The notes below the pieces were generated by a model, which was given only the letters and a program-made list of their open reading frames with translations, made no database searches and had not been told where the DNA came from. From positions 1 to 64,000 of the forward strand of contig CAJBFN010000002.1 in assembly GCA_903952435.1 (NCBI GenBank): DNA of 64,000 bases, written 5' to 3'. Each line of letters opens with the position of its first letter. The stretch's first letter is position 1. The position numbers and the translations under genes are program-made. This DNA comes from an uncultured bacterium (lineage in GTDB: Bacteria > Patescibacteriota > Saccharimonadia > Saccharimonadales > Saccharimonadaceae). This document shows, piece after piece, positions 36,730 through 46,877 of the stretch.

Positions 36730-37383
36730 ATGTATTTTGAAAGTCGCGAAGAGGCTGGTCGGAAAATAGCCGAGTTGGTTAATAAATATCGTTATGATGA
36801 CTGTATTGTAGTTGCCCTAAGCGATGGAGCTGTTATTGTTGGCGAGCAAATAGCAAGTTATTTGCATTGTTTATTGACAATGTTATTAATAGAAGAGATT
36901 GATGTTCCTGGCGAAGGTGTCAGTTTTGGCGGTATATCTTCAAGCGGTAATTTTACTTATAACGGCTGTTTTTCTTCTGGTGAATTGGAGGAATATTTAG
37001 GCGAGTATCACGGATATTTGGATCAGCAAAAGCGTGAAGCTTTTAGTAAAATAAATCGATTATTAGGTGACGGCGGTATTATCGATAATGATATGCTGCG
37101 CGATCGAATTGTCATTTTGGTCTCTGACGGTTTAAATACAGGCTCATCATTAGATGTTGCGGCTGATTTTGTAAAGCCGATTCGAATAAAAAAGCTTGTC
37201 ATCGTAACTCCTACGGCGAGTGTCTCGGCGGTTGATAAGATGCATATAATTGCTGACGAGCTATTTGTACTAGATGTGAAATCTAACTTTATGGGCGTCG
37301 ACCATTACTATAATCAAAATATAATACCGTCACACGAAGATACAATCGCCAAAATTAATAAGATTATATTAAATTGGAAATAA
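36730..37383 (+). CDS. Phosphoribosyltransferase-like protein
   Basis: MYFESREEAGRKIAELV; IVILVSDGLNTGSSLDVAADFV. Confidence 0.75.
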   Translation: MYFESREEAGRKIAELVNKYRYDDCIVVALSDGAVIVGEQIASYLHCLLTMLLIEEIDVPGEGVSFGGISSSGNFTYNGCFSSGELEEYLGEYHGYLDQQKREAFSKINRLLGDGGIIDNDMLRDRIVILVSDGLNTGSSLDVAADFVKPIRIKKLVIVTPTASVSAVDKMHIIADELFVLDVKSNFMGVDHYYNQNIIPSHEDTIAKINKIILNWK

Positions 37384-37457
37384 ATTGCTGTTGCCAGGTG
37401 TTGTAAGATTGTGCTACGATTAATACTAACAAGTGAGATATTAGCGTAAGGGAGATT

Positions 37458-37754
37458 ATGTTAGACATTTTTATTACATCTAGAGTGCGTCGTAAAATTG
37501 TGGTTGTCTATGCTAAATATCCAGATTTTCGAACTCATGTTAGAGGCCTAGCAAAACTTATTAAAGAAGATCCGGGCAATATTCAACGCGAATTAAAGCG
37601 CCTTGAAAAAGTTGGTTTTTTGACTAGTGAAAAACAGGGTAATACTAAGATCTATTCTACTAATAAGCAATTTCCTATCTTTAAAGAATTGCAAAGTATC
37701 GTTATTAAATCTCAGCAACAAGCTGTCCGACCTAAAAGATCATCTGAATTTTAA
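37458..37754 (+). CDS. Winged-helix transcriptional regulator
   Basis: 98 aa; RRKIVVVYAKYPDFRTHVRGLAKLIKEDPGNIQRELKRLEKVGFL. Confidence 0.75.
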   Translation: MLDIFITSRVRRKIVVVYAKYPDFRTHVRGLAKLIKEDPGNIQRELKRLEKVGFLTSEKQGNTKIYSTNKQFPIFKELQSIVIKSQQQAVRPKRSSEF

Positions 37755-39382
37755 TGTCATTATTTGAAAGAATACTTATCGCGCGAGGCTTGCGAAGCGA
37801 GACTGAGCGTGAGGCTTTTTTATCGCCGGATTATTCATTATTACATGACCCATTCTTGTTGCCTGATATGGAATTGGCAATAGATAGACTAGCCAGGGCA
37901 AAAAAAGGCCAGCAAAAAATTACTATCTATGGTGATTATGATGTTGACGGTCTGACCGCTACGGCGCTATTGCTGGACGCATTTTCAAGTTTTGGTTTTG
38001 AAAATGTTGATGTATTTATGCCTAATCGTTTTGTCGATGGTTATGGGATGACGGTCGAGGCGGTAGAGGAGATTGCTAGTCGCGGTACTAATCTTATAGT
38101 AACAGTCGACTGCGGTAGTTTAAGCGAAAAAGAAATCATTAGAGCCAATGAGTTGGGTGTTGACGTTATTGTTACTGATCATCATGGAGTTGCCGAGGTC
38201 CAACCACCAGCGATTGCAATCATAAATCCTAAAAGAACTGATAGTAAATATCCTTTCTCGGATTTAGCTGGTGTTGGGGTGGCATTTAAGTTAGTCCAAG
38301 CTATGCAAACAAAAATAACCGGCATGGCGGTTGGCCGGGAAAAGTGGTTACTCGATTTAGTCGCGCTTGGAACGGTTTGCGATATAGTCCCGTTAATCGA
38401 TGAAAATCGCATCTATGTTTTTTGGGGATTAAAAGTTTTAGCAAAAGCGAGTCGTCCCGGTTTAAGAGCTTTGATGATTATTTCGGATATCAATCCTAAA
38501 AACCTTAATGCTCGGTCATTAGGTTTTGGTCTTGGTCCAAGGATGAATGCGGCTGGGCGTATAGACACTGCTAGGCAATCACTAGATTTGTTAAATTGTG
38601 ACGATTTGGGCAGCGCAAAAGGAATCGCTTGTTTATTGGATAATATGAATAAATCTAGACAATTTGAGCAAAAAAAGATTTTAAAATCTGCGATTTTGCA
38701 AGCTGAAGAATCTATTAACGATTCAGTTTTGGTCGTCAGTAATCCAGATTGGAGCCATGGAATTGTAGGGATTGTTGCATCGAAATTATTAGAAAAATAT
38801 CAAAAACCAGTTTTTGTTTTTCAAGAGATGGGCGAAGACTCAAAGGGTTCGGCTAGGAGTTTTGGTGATTTTGATATTGCCGCAGCAGTTAAATATGCCA
38901 AAGATTTAATTATTGGCGGCGGCGGACATAAATTAGCAGCCGGTGTTACCTTACCGACAAAAAATATTAATAGTTTTAGAAAAAAAGTTAATGATTTTTA
39001 TAAAAACCAAAAATTAAAAAACCAAAAATTGTTATTAAACCCTAAGGCTGATGCAGACGCTGGTTTATTTGAAGTTAACGAAGATTTAGTTGAACTAATT
39101 AGTAGCCTAGAACCGTTTGGTAACGGAAATCCCCAGCCAATATTAAAAACAGACAACCTGACAGTTGTTGACATAAAAAAGATGGGCGATAATAATCAAC
39201 ATATAAAAATTGAACTAAAAGATGAAGATGGTTGTAGATTAAAATTTTTAGCTTTTGGCGCGCCAGAACACTTTTTTGTTGATATAGGTGCTAAAGTCAA
39301 TGTTTGGTATTATATTGATATTAACGAATGGCAAGGTTCGCGAACGGTTGAAGGCAAGCTTCTTCATCTGGAAGCAGAATAA
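37754..39382 (+). CDS. recJ: Single-stranded-DNA-specific exonuclease RecJ
   Basis: ITIYGDYDVDGLTATALL, VTDHHG, GGGGHKLAAG. Confidence 0.95.
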   Translation: MSLFERILIARGLRSETEREAFLSPDYSLLHDPFLLPDMELAIDRLARAKKGQQKITIYGDYDVDGLTATALLLDAFSSFGFENVDVFMPNRFVDGYGMTVEAVEEIASRGTNLIVTVDCGSLSEKEIIRANELGVDVIVTDHHGVAEVQPPAIAIINPKRTDSKYPFSDLAGVGVAFKLVQAMQTKITGMAVGREKWLLDLVALGTVCDIVPLIDENRIYVFWGLKVLAKASRPGLRALMIISDINPKNLNARSLGFGLGPRMNAAGRIDTARQSLDLLNCDDLGSAKGIACLLDNMNKSRQFEQKKILKSAILQAEESINDSVLVVSNPDWSHGIVGIVASKLLEKYQKPVFVFQEMGEDSKGSARSFGDFDIAAAVKYAKDLIIGGGGHKLAAGVTLPTKNINSFRKKVNDFYKNQKLKNQKLLLNPKADADAGLFEVNEDLVELISSLEPFGNGNPQPILKTDNLTVVDIKKMGDNNQHIKIELKDEDGCRLKFLAFGAPEHFFVDIGAKVNVWYYIDINEWQGSRTVEGKLLHLEAE

Positions 39383-39565
39383 ATTTAAAGCTTAAAATTA
39401 GCTTTCGACACGCTTTTCTTTACAGGATTGCTAATGCGCTTTTATTTGAGCTTTCGGCCTGAAATCGATGATTACTATCGATTTTATAATATTCTATGTG
39501 GTTTTTAGGCTTAGGTTTAAATATTAGTTGCGCAAACTCTGCCTATCTGTTACAATGGCCTTCAT

Positions 39566-39778
39566 ATGGTACAAGTAACACGAAAAGACGAACGAGAAGC
39601 AAACGAAAATATTATCCGTCGCTTTAACCGTAAGGTTTTGCAAAGCGGTATTTTAGCTGAAGCCAAAGAAGTAATGCGTTTTGAAAAACCTATTTCTAAA
39701 ACTGAACGTCGTAAAAAAGCGATTATTCGCAAAGCTCGCAAGGCTGACAAACTAGATAAAACACGACTAGGGTTGTAA
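39566..39778 (+). CDS. rpsU: 30S ribosomal protein S21
   Basis: MVQVTRKDEREANENIIRRFNRKVLQSG. Confidence 0.9.
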   Translation: MVQVTRKDEREANENIIRRFNRKVLQSGILAEAKEVMRFEKPISKTERRKKAIIRKARKADKLDKTRLGL

Positions 39779-39780
39779 AA

Positions 39781-40233
39781 GTGGCGCTAAAAGACAAAAT
39801 TAATGACGATTTAAAAGCCGCCCTCTTAGGCGGCGATCGTTTTAAGGGTGAGGTTTTGCGCGGCTTAAAAGCTGTTATTTTAAACGAAGAAGTTGCCCAG
39901 GGCAGGCGCGACGAAGGTCTTGACGATTCTGTTATCGAGCAGCTAATTGCTCGTGAGGTTAAGAAACGTAATGAAAGTGCTGTTATCTATGATGGCGCTG
40001 GCCGATCAGAATTAGCCGAAAACGAGCGCGGCGAAATGGCGATAATCAGTACTTATTTACCTGAACAAGTTTCAGAAGCTGATATCAAAGCGGCTATCGC
40101 TAAGGCTATCGAAGATTTGGGCGTAAATAATCCAACTGGTTTTGGTCAGGTTATTGGTGCGGTTAAAAAAGAATTCGGCAATTCTGCCGATGGCGCGTTA
40201 GTTGCTAGACTTGTGAAGGAAGCGTTAAATTAA
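39781..40233 (+). CDS. GatB/YqeY domain-containing protein
   Basis: LKDKINDDLKAALLGGDRFKGEVLRGLKAVILNEEV; GQVIGAVKKEFG. Confidence 0.9.
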   Translation: MALKDKINDDLKAALLGGDRFKGEVLRGLKAVILNEEVAQGRRDEGLDDSVIEQLIAREVKKRNESAVIYDGAGRSELAENERGEMAIISTYLPEQVSEADIKAAIAKAIEDLGVNNPTGFGQVIGAVKKEFGNSADGALVARLVKEALN

Positions 40234-40250
40234 AAAATAAGGGGACAGGG

Positions 40251-40796
40251 ATGATTCTATTTTTTGGGGCAGCTGGTTCTGGTAAAAGTGATCAGGCAAA
40301 AAAAATGGTTGATAATGAGGGCTGGTTTTGGATCTCGACGGGACAGTTACTGCGGGATACTACCGATCCAGAAGTGCACGAACTTCAGCAAAAAGGTGCA
40401 CTTGTGCCGATTGAAAAAGTTAATCAAGTTTTGGCCGAAGCTTTAGATAAAAAAGCTCCAGCCGAAAAATTGGTTCTTGATGGTTATCCTCGCCAAATCG
40501 ATCAAGCTAATTGGTTGGTTGAAAATTGTGCGTCTCGAAACATAAAAATCAAGATGGCGTTTAATTTTAATGTAGACATGAAAGAACTATTAAAACGTAT
40601 GGATCTTCGTGGCCGAAGTGATGATACGCCCGAATCGATTAATGAGCGTCTGGCTATTTATCACAAAGAAATTGATCCAATCTTAGAATTCTTGTCTGAT
40701 AAAGGAGTCAAGGTTGTCCATGTCGATGGCAATGGTACTCGTGAGGATGTCCATAATCGAGTTATGGCAGAATTTGAAAATTTTAAGTTAATTTAA
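40251..40796 (+). CDS. Adenylate kinase-like nucleoside monophosphate kinase (copy 1)
   Basis: FFGAAGSGKSDQAKKM P-loop, DGYPRQIDQA, LRGRSDDTPESINERL. Confidence 0.88.
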   Translation: MILFFGAAGSGKSDQAKKMVDNEGWFWISTGQLLRDTTDPEVHELQQKGALVPIEKVNQVLAEALDKKAPAEKLVLDGYPRQIDQANWLVENCASRNIKIKMAFNFNVDMKELLKRMDLRGRSDDTPESINERLAIYHKEIDPILEFLSDKGVKVVHVDGNGTREDVHNRVMAEFENFKLI

Positions 40797-40808
40797 AGGG
40801 GCTATATA

Positions 40809-41339
40809 ATGATTATAATTTTTGGTCCAGCCGGAGCCGGCAAAACCGTTCAGGGAAAACTTTTAGCCACTGCGAAGAATTGGCAGTGGTTATCGGCTGG
40901 TCAATTATTGCGAGATAGCAATATGCCTGAGTTGTCGGCAATTATTAATAATGGAGATTTAGTTCCGACTGAGGCTGTCAATAAAGTTATAACCGAGGCT
41001 TTTAATCAGTCGTCTAATATGGATCATATTGTCTTGGATGGTTTTCCGCGTCAATCTGAAGAGGCTGAGTGGCTATTGGAAGAAAGTTCTTTTGTTGGTC
41101 ATATAATTGACGCCGTGATTTTGCTTGAAATTAATAAAGATGAAATTATAAAGCGTCTGTCTTTGCGTGGCCGAGATGACGACACGCCACGGGCGATTGA
41201 AGAGCGACTTGAAATTTATAATCAAAAAATGAAACCAGTTGTAGATTATTTTGTCTCAAAAGGCATTAAATTATTAAAAATAGACGGTGTTGGATCGGTT
41301 GAGCAAATTCATCAGCGCATTATGGAAGGGTTATTATAA
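40809..41339 (+). CDS. Adenylate kinase-like nucleoside monophosphate kinase (copy 2)
   Basis: IFGPAGAGKTVQGKLL, DGFPRQSEEA, LRGRDDDTPRAIEERL. Confidence 0.88.
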   Translation: MIIIFGPAGAGKTVQGKLLATAKNWQWLSAGQLLRDSNMPELSAIINNGDLVPTEAVNKVITEAFNQSSNMDHIVLDGFPRQSEEAEWLLEESSFVGHIIDAVILLEINKDEIIKRLSLRGRDDDTPRAIEERLEIYNQKMKPVVDYFVSKGIKLLKIDGVGSVEQIHQRIMEGLL

Positions 41340-42100
41340 TGAAAACTCGTCAAGAGTCAAAAACGGCCGATCAAATTCAGGCTATGCGTGAAGGCGGTAA
41401 AATTATTGCGACTATTTTAGATAATCTAAAAAAACACGTTATCGTTGGTATGACTGAAATGGAAGCCAATGATTGGGTTGAGACAGAGATTAAGAGATTG
41501 GGTGCCGAGGTTACCTATAAGACCGATGAAGTTAAATTTCCTTATGCAATTTGTGTTTCGACAAATGATGAACTTGTGCATAGTATTCCGACCGACTATG
41601 CATTCGAAAAAGGTGATGTTGTTTGCTTTGATTTAGTTATAACCTATAAAGATATGAAGGTTGATAGCGCCTTTACGATGGTTGTTGGTGAAATGCCGAC
41701 TGGTGTTAAAAAGCATTTGTTAAATTTTACTGAGCGTAGTCTATATGCCGGAATTGATGCTATAAAAGGCACAGTCCGAACTGGTGATATTGGCGCAGCT
41801 GTCGAAAAAGTCTTGAATGATGGCAAGTTGGGGATTATTCGCGATTTAGTTGGTCATGGTATAGGCCAAAAAATGCAGCAACCTCCAGAAGTTCCAAATT
41901 ATGGTCGAAAAGGCACTGGGGAATTATTAGTTCCTGGTGATACTATTGCGATTGAGCCAATGGCGACACTTGGTGGTGAAGCGATAAAGACCGATGCTGA
42001 TGGCTGGACGATTAAAACTCGCGACGGCAGTTTAGCGGCTCATTTTGAACATACAGTTTTAATTACTGAAAACGGTGCTGAAATTTTAACAAGACTTTAA
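41339..42100 (+). CDS. map: Type I methionine aminopeptidase
   Basis: IVGMTEMEANDWVE, LVGHGIGQKMQQPPEVPNYG, HFEHTVLI. Confidence 0.95.
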   Translation: MKTRQESKTADQIQAMREGGKIIATILDNLKKHVIVGMTEMEANDWVETEIKRLGAEVTYKTDEVKFPYAICVSTNDELVHSIPTDYAFEKGDVVCFDLVITYKDMKVDSAFTMVVGEMPTGVKKHLLNFTERSLYAGIDAIKGTVRTGDIGAAVEKVLNDGKLGIIRDLVGHGIGQKMQQPPEVPNYGRKGTGELLVPGDTIAIEPMATLGGEAIKTDADGWTIKTRDGSLAAHFEHTVLITENGAEILTRL

Positions 42101-42736
42101 TAGTCTTTCCACGCGATAAATAACCGCTTTTGACGGTTCAATAACCCTAGCTCGGCCTTTACATATCTTTACGATAAAATCTTTTATCCAATAGTAGTGA
42201 GTGCAGCCCAAGACGACAACATCAGCGCCTTGGTCGCATAAGTCGTTGATTACTTTTTCTATTTCTTCATAATTTATTTGATTATTCTCGATCATTTTTG
42301 CCCAATCGCTGCAGTCTGGTTCGATTATTTTTAAATTATAATCAAACTTTTTGACTAATTTTTTATATCTGTCACTTCCAAGTGTGGCTGGCGTAGCGCA
42401 GACGGCGATAATATTCGATTTTGTTAATTTTGCGCCAGTTCTTATCATTGGCTTAATACCAATAAATCTTTGATTTGGATATTTTAGCCTAAGACTATCA
42501 ATCGCAAGAACTGTCGCCGTATTGCAGGCAATTAGAATAATGTCACAGTTAGCTTTTAGCAATGGCTGAATGGCGGCATCTGTTAATGAAATAATTTCGG
42601 ATTGTTTTTTATCTCCATAGGGCACATTTTTATGGTCATCAACTATTATTATTTCTAAATTGTCACCAAGGGCTAATTCTAATTCGTGGGCCATTGCCTT
42701 GCCGCCAATGCCACTATCAAATATACCGATTTTCAT
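42086..42736 (-). CDS. murI: Glutamate racemase
   Basis: IGIFDSGIGGKAMAHEL, ILIACNTATVLAID, VVVLGCTHY. Confidence 0.93.
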   Translation of the reverse strand: MKIGIFDSGIGGKAMAHELELALGDNLEIIIVDDHKNVPYGDKKQSEIISLTDAAIQPLLKANCDIILIACNTATVLAIDSLRLKYPNQRFIGIKPMIRTGAKLTKSNIIAVCATPATLGSDRYKKLVKKFDYNLKIIEPDCSDWAKMIENNQINYEEIEKVINDLCDQGADVVVLGCTHYYWIKDFIVKICKGRARVIEPSKAVIYRVERLLKSC

Positions 42737-42800
42737 AATACTTATTTTAGCTCATCGTCTGCTGTAGCCAAAATGTCCTTTAGGCTATATAATTTATGTT

Positions 42801-44039
42801 ATGCAAGAGATATCTAAATACGCGGTAGGAATAGATATTGGTACAACGACAGTTCGTTGTGTTGTTGGCCATATTGATGGCACAACTGGCGCACCTACTA
42901 TTATTGGTGTCGGAATAGCTCCAAATAGCGGTATGCGAAAAGGCACGGTGGCCAATCTTGAGGGCCCAGCTCAGGCGATAGATGCAGCTTTGGCCGAGGC
43001 CGAGCGGATGAGTGGTTATCAAGTTGATGCGGCTACAATCAGTATAAACGGGTCTCATATAGTTAGTACTCATGCTGATGGCATGGTGGCTGTTAGCGGT
43101 CCTAATCATGAAGTTGTAAGTGATGATTTGGCTCGAATTGAAGAGGTTGCTACGGTCGGTAAAATACCGGCCAATCGTATAATCTTGGAGTTTGTTCCAC
43201 ATGCCTATAAATTAGACAGCCAGGATAATATCAAAAGCCCAATCGGTATGAATGGAACTAGGCTAGAGGTTGATGCCCATGTTGTTTCGGTTTTAGAGCC
43301 TAATCTTGATAGTTTACAAAAAGCAGCCGAAAAGGCTAATGTTGCGCCTAGGTCTGTCGTGGTGGCCGGAGTTGCCGCTGCTAGAGCGGCTTTGAGCGAA
43401 AAGCAGATTGAAAATGGTGTTGCTTTGATTGATATTGGTGGCTCGACAACTAATATTGCTATTTATGAAGAGGGCGACCTGCAATATGCGGCCGTTGTGC
43501 CGATCGGCGGCATTAATATTACGAACGATTTAGCGATTGGCTTAAAGACGGATCCAGAAATAGCCGAAAAGCTGAAAATCGAACATGCCTCAGCTTTATT
43601 TAATCGTGATCCGTCCGGTGTTAGTTTGAAATATAATGATCAAATTCATAATTTTAGTATGTCCGATATGGACGAGATTGTTGAAGCTCGGTTAGAAGAA
43701 TTGTTCAGTATGGTAAACAAAGAGCTGCAGCGAGCTGGTAGGGCCGGCAAATTACCAAATGGCGCAGTATTAACTGGCGGCACAGCTCATCTTAAGGGCA
43801 TTGCTGAATATGCTAAAAATGCACTTGGACTAGCAGTTCGTGTTGGTCATGTCGATGATTATGGTTCGGTGACTGATAATATTTGCGAGCCACAATTTGC
43901 AACTGCAATTGGACTGATGTTAATTGACTCTGAGCTTGGCGTTCAGAATAGTAAAAATCCTGGCAGTATATTCAAGACTAAAAAGACACTTGTGGGCGGC
44001 GGCAAGATCTCTAAATTCTTTGGGCGTTTTAGGATATAG
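42801..44039 (+). CDS. ftsA: Cell division protein FtsA
   Basis: YAVGIDIGTTTVRCVVG, ALIDIGGSTTNIAIYEEG. Confidence 0.94.
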   Translation: MQEISKYAVGIDIGTTTVRCVVGHIDGTTGAPTIIGVGIAPNSGMRKGTVANLEGPAQAIDAALAEAERMSGYQVDAATISINGSHIVSTHADGMVAVSGPNHEVVSDDLARIEEVATVGKIPANRIILEFVPHAYKLDSQDNIKSPIGMNGTRLEVDAHVVSVLEPNLDSLQKAAEKANVAPRSVVVAGVAAARAALSEKQIENGVALIDIGGSTTNIAIYEEGDLQYAAVVPIGGINITNDLAIGLKTDPEIAEKLKIEHASALFNRDPSGVSLKYNDQIHNFSMSDMDEIVEARLEELFSMVNKELQRAGRAGKLPNGAVLTGGTAHLKGIAEYAKNALGLAVRVGHVDDYGSVTDNICEPQFATAIGLMLIDSELGVQNSKNPGSIFKTKKTLVGGGKISKFFGRFRI

Positions 44040-44103
44040 ATTTTTTACGCCAAAGTGTTATAATTATAAATAAGATTATAAATTTGGGGAGATAATATAT
44101 AAC

Positions 44104-45288
44104 ATGCCTGAAGTAAAACCAAGCGATATACAAACTTTTGCTAGCATAAAAGTGGTAGGTGTTGGTGGTGCGGGCGGTTCAGCCGTTAACCGTATGAAAG
44201 AGGCCGGGCTAACTGGCGTCCAATTTATTGCAATGAATACTGATGCCCAGGCTTTACATAACAGCAAGGCTGATGTAAAAATTCATCTTGGATCATCAAC
44301 AACTGGTGGTCTAGGCGCGGGTGCTGATCCAAATGTTGGTGAAGCGGCAGCTAACGAATCTAGCGAAGAAATAAAAGCAGCACTTGAAGGTGCCGATATG
44401 GTTTTTGTCACAGCTGGCGAAGGCGGTGGAACTGGTACTGGTGCGGCACATGTTGTTGCTGGAATCGCTCGTGAACTTGGAATTTTAGTTGTTGGGGTAG
44501 CTACAAAGCCGTTTAGCTTTGAGGGCGAAAAACGACGTCAAAATGCTGAATGGGGCATATCAAGACTTGGTCGCAACGTCGATACATTGATTACGATTCC
44601 AAATGATAGGCTTTTGCAAACAATTGATCGCCGAACGCCATTACTTGAAACTTTCAAGATTGCTGACGATGTTTTGCGACAAGGTGTTCAGGGAATTTCA
44701 GAATTAATTACTGAACACGGTTTGATTAACTTAGACTTTGCTGACGTTCGTGCAATTATGAGCAATGCTGGATCGGCATTAATGGGTATTGGTCGCGCCA
44801 GTGGCGACAATCGTGCTGCATTGGCCGCGCAACAGGCAATTGAATCACCTTTAATTGAAGTTTCGATCGATGGCGCTAAGGGTGTACTATTCAATGTTAC
44901 TGGCGGTTATGATATGAGCATGAGTGAAATCCAAGAGGCGGCTGAAATTATTACCAGTGCGGTTTCTCCAGATGCAAATATTATTTTCGGTGCAACTTTA
45001 AAGGCTGAAATGGAAGATGAATTAATAATCACTGTTATTGCAACTGGTTTTGATTCGGCATATTTCCATCAATCAGACAAAAATCAGACTCCTGAAAAAG
45101 AAGTTCAAGAAGATGTCCAAGTTAGCGATGAAACGGTTGGCAATATTGATTTAAATCTAGATCATACCGAATCAGCGGCAATTTTTAACGAAGATGACTC
45201 TAATAATATTTGGAATCAACCTGATGACGAAGACGAATCTGATGTTCCAGCTTTCTTGCGTCGTCGCAAAAAGAATCAAAAGGATTAA
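44104..45288 (+). CDS. ftsZ: Cell division protein FtsZ
   Basis: [34 protein letters not shown]. Confidence 0.97.
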   Translation: MPEVKPSDIQTFASIKVVGVGGAGGSAVNRMKEAGLTGVQFIAMNTDAQALHNSKADVKIHLGSSTTGGLGAGADPNVGEAAANESSEEIKAALEGADMVFVTAGEGGGTGTGAAHVVAGIARELGILVVGVATKPFSFEGEKRRQNAEWGISRLGRNVDTLITIPNDRLLQTIDRRTPLLETFKIADDVLRQGVQGISELITEHGLINLDFADVRAIMSNAGSALMGIGRASGDNRAALAAQQAIESPLIEVSIDGAKGVLFNVTGGYDMSMSEIQEAAEIITSAVSPDANIIFGATLKAEMEDELIITVIATGFDSAYFHQSDKNQTPEKEVQEDVQVSDETVGNIDLNLDHTESAAIFNEDDSNNIWNQPDDEDESDVPAFLRRRKKNQKD

Positions 45289-45293
45289 TTAAA

Positions 45294-45749
45294 ATGGCTA
45301 AATATAATATTGGCGACAGTCGAGTAATTGAATCTCGCGAAGTTAGTGATGGCGTTACGATTCGCCGCCGCCGTGAATCTCCAGACGGCAAAAGGTTTAC
45401 TACTTACGAGCGAGTTGAGCGACCAAACTTAGCAGTTATCAAAAAAAATGGTGATCGCGAGTTATTCGACCGTGACAAATTAGCAATTGCCGTTAAGCGC
45501 TCAGTTGGAAAATTCTTTTCGTCAGAAGTTGAAATTGAAGAGATGATTGATGAGATCGAGGACGCGCTTTATGCGATTGGCGAGAATGAAATAACTTCAA
45601 AACAGATTGGTGATCAGGTGCTAGACGGATTAGTCGGCCGTAATGAGGTTGCCTATGTTCGATTCGCCAGTGTTTACTATAAATTTAAAACCTTAGACGA
45701 TTTTGTTAAGATTTTAGAGCAGCGGCTTAACAGTAAAACCAAGGGCTAA
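45294..45749 (+). CDS. nrdR: NrdR-like ATP-cone protein lacking the zinc-ribbon cysteines
   Basis: DSRVIESREVSDGVTIRRRRESPDGKRFTTYERVERPNLAVIKKNGDRELFDRDKLAIAVKRSVGK aligns with NrdR; no Cys in the ORF. Confidence 0.85.
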   Translation: MAKYNIGDSRVIESREVSDGVTIRRRRESPDGKRFTTYERVERPNLAVIKKNGDRELFDRDKLAIAVKRSVGKFFSSEVEIEEMIDEIEDALYAIGENEITSKQIGDQVLDGLVGRNEVAYVRFASVYYKFKTLDDFVKILEQRLNSKTKG

Positions 45750-45756
45750 ACGTAAA

Positions 45757-46023
45757 ATGCGCGTGGTGGTTATTTATAAAAAAGAAACAGAATACGAAAG
45801 AACTGTTTTGGATTTTTTGCGTGATTTTGAATATCAAACCGGCCATGTTTTAGAAACGATGGATCCTAACTCTTTGGACGGGTCTCGTTTTTGCGAAAGT
45901 TATGATATTGTCGAATACCCTTCAATTATTGTCTTAAGTAACGACAGCAGGTTGCAAAATTATTGGCGTGGTATACCACTACCAACAATAAGCGAGGTTA
46001 GTTATTATGTTGGACAAAGTTAA
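45757..46023 (+). CDS. Thioredoxin-fold-like small protein
   Basis: 88 aa; VVVIYKKETEYERTVLDFL, IVEYPSIIVL; overlaps VKOR start. Confidence 0.5.
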   Translation: MRVVVIYKKETEYERTVLDFLRDFEYQTGHVLETMDPNSLDGSRFCESYDIVEYPSIIVLSNDSRLQNYWRGIPLPTISEVSYYVGQS

Positions 46024-46639
46024 AGATTTTTTTATGCATCGTGATAAAGAGTTGCGATCTAATCGCTGGATTTTTATTACGATTTTAATAACTTCCGTTT
46101 TGGCGCTAATTGCTGCTTTTGTTTTGTCGGTCGAGGCTTTCGAGCTGGCTAAAAATCCAAACGCTGTTTTTGAATGCAGTGTTAATGCAGTCGTCAATTG
46201 CGCAACGGTCGCTAAAAGTTCATATGCATCACTACTAGGCTTTCCGAATAGTTTACTGGGTATGATATCTGAACCGACATTCATTTTATTGGCGATTTTA
46301 CTATTAATAGGCGTTAAATTGCCTAAAAAATTTATGTTTGTAATTCAGGTTTTTACTGTAGGCGCCTTATTTTTCGCAATCGGATTATTTTATATCAGTA
46401 CAGCGTTAATTGGCGCACTTTGCCCTTGGTGTATGTTGGTTTTGGCGTCGACAATTGTAATGTTCTTTGCCATAACTAAATATAATATTCGTGAAGATAA
46501 TCTGTATTTTTCAAAAAAAATAGCCAAAAAAGCTAAAAATTTTATTAAAAAAGATTACGATAAATTTTTGCTAGCGTTGATATTTGTAATAATAGTTGCG
46601 ATTATCGTTTTAAAATACGGTAGCGGATTATTCGCGTAA
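46007..46639 (+). CDS. Vitamin K epoxide reductase (VKOR) family protein
   Basis: Four to five TM segments, loop Cys pair (CSVNAVVNC), LCPWCMLV CxxC. Confidence 0.88.
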   Translation: MLDKVKDFFMHRDKELRSNRWIFITILITSVLALIAAFVLSVEAFELAKNPNAVFECSVNAVVNCATVAKSSYASLLGFPNSLLGMISEPTFILLAILLLIGVKLPKKFMFVIQVFTVGALFFAIGLFYISTALIGALCPWCMLVLASTIVMFFAITKYNIREDNLYFSKKIAKKAKNFIKKDYDKFLLALIFVIIVAIIVLKYGSGLFA

Positions 46640-46672
46640 ACACTTTAGCTTGCGCCTAGGCAACTATAAGAT

Positions 46673-46678
46673 TATAAT
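46673..46678 (+). promoter_or_regulatory. -10 element for the ileS leader
   Basis: TATAAT upstream of the T-box-like leader. Confidence 0.5.
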
Positions 46679-46684
46679 AATAGT

Positions 46685-46860
46685 CTGAACATCCTATAAA
46701 AAGGTTAGTGGTTATCAGCCATGAACGTTCTTCGGAAGAAAGTCCTAAAAAAACGATTAGAACCGAGCAATTAAGCGCTAAAAAGAATCTCTTTTTAGAA
46801 ACTGGATGGTACCTCCCTTAAAAATTTGGGATCCAGTGACTAAATAGGGATTTTTGTTTT
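46685..46860 (+). promoter_or_regulatory. T-box-like riboswitch leader upstream of ileS
   Basis: ACTGGA-[TGGTACC bulge]-TCCC...GGGA-TCCAGT antiterminator-like element; stem CTAAAAAG/CTTTTTAG; T-run at 46851. Confidence 0.8.
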
Positions 46861-46877
46861 TATAGAAAGGAAACAAA

